Positions 63,097 to 64,000 of a DNA stretch of 64,000 nt are shown here, piece by piece; within the stretch, counting starts at the first letter, position 1; every line of letters starts with the position of its first letter. The DNA comes from Streptomyces broussonetiae. GTDB taxonomy: Bacteria > Actinomycetota > Actinomycetes > Streptomycetales > Streptomycetaceae. The DNA lies in contig NZ_CP047020.1 in the NCBI RefSeq assembly GCF_009796285.1, positions 806,001 to 870,000 of the forward strand, written 5' to 3'. The notes under the pieces are model-generated. The model was given only the letters and a program-made list of their open reading frames with translations, ran no database searches and had not been told where the DNA came from. Both the position numbers and the translations under genes were made by a program.

Positions 63097-63936
63097 CCCT
63101 CATGTGTGGTGAATCGATGATCACCGTGGAATTGCGACCCTGCTCGGACGGCCGCATCCGGGCGACATGGACGTCGCTCCCACGGATGTGCCTCCTGTCC
63201 GAAACACTCTCTTTATCCCGTGCCCGTGAACCGGACCGCCAAACCCTCCACATCCTCCGCGCCACGGCGTCGCCATGGCATGTCGTGCCACCCTGACGCA
63301 TCTGCCGCCGGGGCAAGTCGCCCCCTTGGACTGCAGCGGTCGCCCCGGCCACCGTACGGGCGCTCCTGCCGACGACAGCCGGCGCGGACGCCGCACCGGC
63401 CCCGCGTCGAGCCGACCGTACTGCCCGACGGCACGGACCCGGTGGGCGTCACCAACACCGCTGCCGGCAGCGGGGATTCCGTCCGTTCACTCCGCGCCGC
63501 CCTGCCGCAGGCCCAGGTCGTCACCGGCGAACCGTGCAGTGCTGACGGGCGAGTTGGGCAGGGCGGGGCCTCTTCTCCTCAACGCCCGCGGTCCGGGCGT
63601 GCCCACACCGGGCCACCGGGGCGATCCGGTGGACGGACGGCTCGATGCGCGGGTGGCGTACGGCGGACGCCCGACCGTGCCGGGCGTGGCTCCCGGCACA
63701 CCGATCCGGTACCGGCCGCCGCACGCTCGCCGGGCGGGCCGCGGAAGAGCTGCGCTCCGACGACGCCCGATCATCGCGTTCGGATTGTGCGCGCCCACGT
63801 TTCCATGCCCGTACGCGGGTTACCCGAAGGGGGACCGACCTCTTCCCGGTGATGGAGGTGGACCCGAACGAAAGGGCTGCCACAACTCGCTCTTGACGAC
63901 AGCTGACACTGGTTCCTCGGCATGGACAGGTGCACG
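63097..63936. other. Gene-free region
   Basis: I see no supported gene in these 840 bp. Long open frames on both strands have no ribosome site or family signature. The segment 63420-63520 (VLPDGTDPVGVTNTAAGSGD) has protein-like text but I cannot assign it. Confidence 0.5.
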
Positions 63937-64000
63937 ATGAAACTCCGTCGGCCCGATGTGTCCGTCTACATGGTGCCGACCGACGGCCCCGAAGCCGACG
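63937..64000 (+). CDS. Likely enolase-superfamily protein, 5' end only
   Basis: Only 21 codons are visible before the window ends. MKLRRPDVSVYMVPTDGPEA followed by Asp resembles the N-terminus of Streptomyces enolase C-terminal domain-like (mandelate racemase/muconate cycloisomerase-related) proteins, where VxVYxVPTDxPEADGT is common. GGACAGG lies 7 bases before the ATG. The assignment rests on a short match. Confidence 0.4.
   Translation, partial: MKLRRPDVSVYMVPTDGPEAD

Overview
The window is high-GC actinobacterial DNA and looks like a Streptomyces chromosome. GC-rich third codon positions, GTG and TTG starts, many secreted hydrolases, duplicated one-component regulators, an ECF41-type sigma remnant, DUF5133 and ANTAR proteins, and broken genes of Streptomyces-typical families all fit. 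I see no rRNA, tRNA, transposase, prophage or CRISPR array. The genus is an inference. The mix of catabolic cassettes, resistance-type genes and gene debris suggests an accessory chromosomal region rather than the core.

Layout. 0-5.3 kb: the 3' part of a penicillin-binding protein, a truncated uppP, a TPR protein and a frameshifted terpene synthase remnant. 5.6-12 kb: a LysR regulator divergent from a three-gene cassette (FAD amine oxidase-like, HglS-like 2-oxoadipate dioxygenase/decarboxylase, ALDH7-type piperideine-6-carboxylate dehydrogenase), closed by a double-length Lrp regulator. This reads as a lysine/pipecolate degradation unit. 12-19.2 kb: an esterase remnant, a secreted M14 carboxypeptidase, an alpha/beta hydrolase, a secreted GH92 alpha-mannosidase with a ricin-type lectin domain and a translationally coupled 62-residue ORF, then three gene fragments packed together. 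19.4-26.1 kb: a seven-gene minus-strand sugar operon (Gfo/Idh/MocA oxidoreductase, PmoA-like, cupin, solute-binding lipoprotein, two permeases, YesL-like) behind a LacI-type operator. 27-31.4 kb: MgtC-like protein, sedolisin protease, small membrane protein, Rpf with LysM. 31.4-32.5 kb: remnants of three genes.

32.5-46.6 kb: a streptogramin B lyase homologue, small VOC/SnoaL/DUF3224/YciI enzymes, a LacI-Gfo/Idh divergent pair with two matching operators, an asparaginase, a ketopantoate reductase-like protein, a hydrolase-HxlR pair, and a GNAT. 45.8-48.6 kb: a TetR-MFS pair whose intergenic region carries four copies of an 11-bp near-palindrome. 49-51.2 kb: a streptogramin A acetyltransferase homologue and a DUF4157 protein with a papain-like C-terminal region. 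51.3-57.7 kb: PaaX-family regulator, secreted hydrolase plus MFS transporter, saccharopine dehydrogenase-family protein divergent from a TetR. 57.7-64 kb: S9 peptidase remnant, PPK2 polyphosphate kinase, a phosphoketolase pseudogene with a large internal deletion, a small basic Rho-N-like protein, a 7-bp tandem repeat, an ANTAR protein, DUF5133 protein, a SigB/SigF-family sigma factor, and at the right edge the likely start of an enolase-superfamily gene.

Most genes form small self-contained units of a regulator plus one to seven target genes. About a dozen broken genes lie between them, so this region has lost and rearranged genes repeatedly. The observations most worth following are the DUF4157 two-domain protein, the lysine cassette with its two regulators, the four-operator TetR-MFS region, and the paired streptogramin-resistance homologues.
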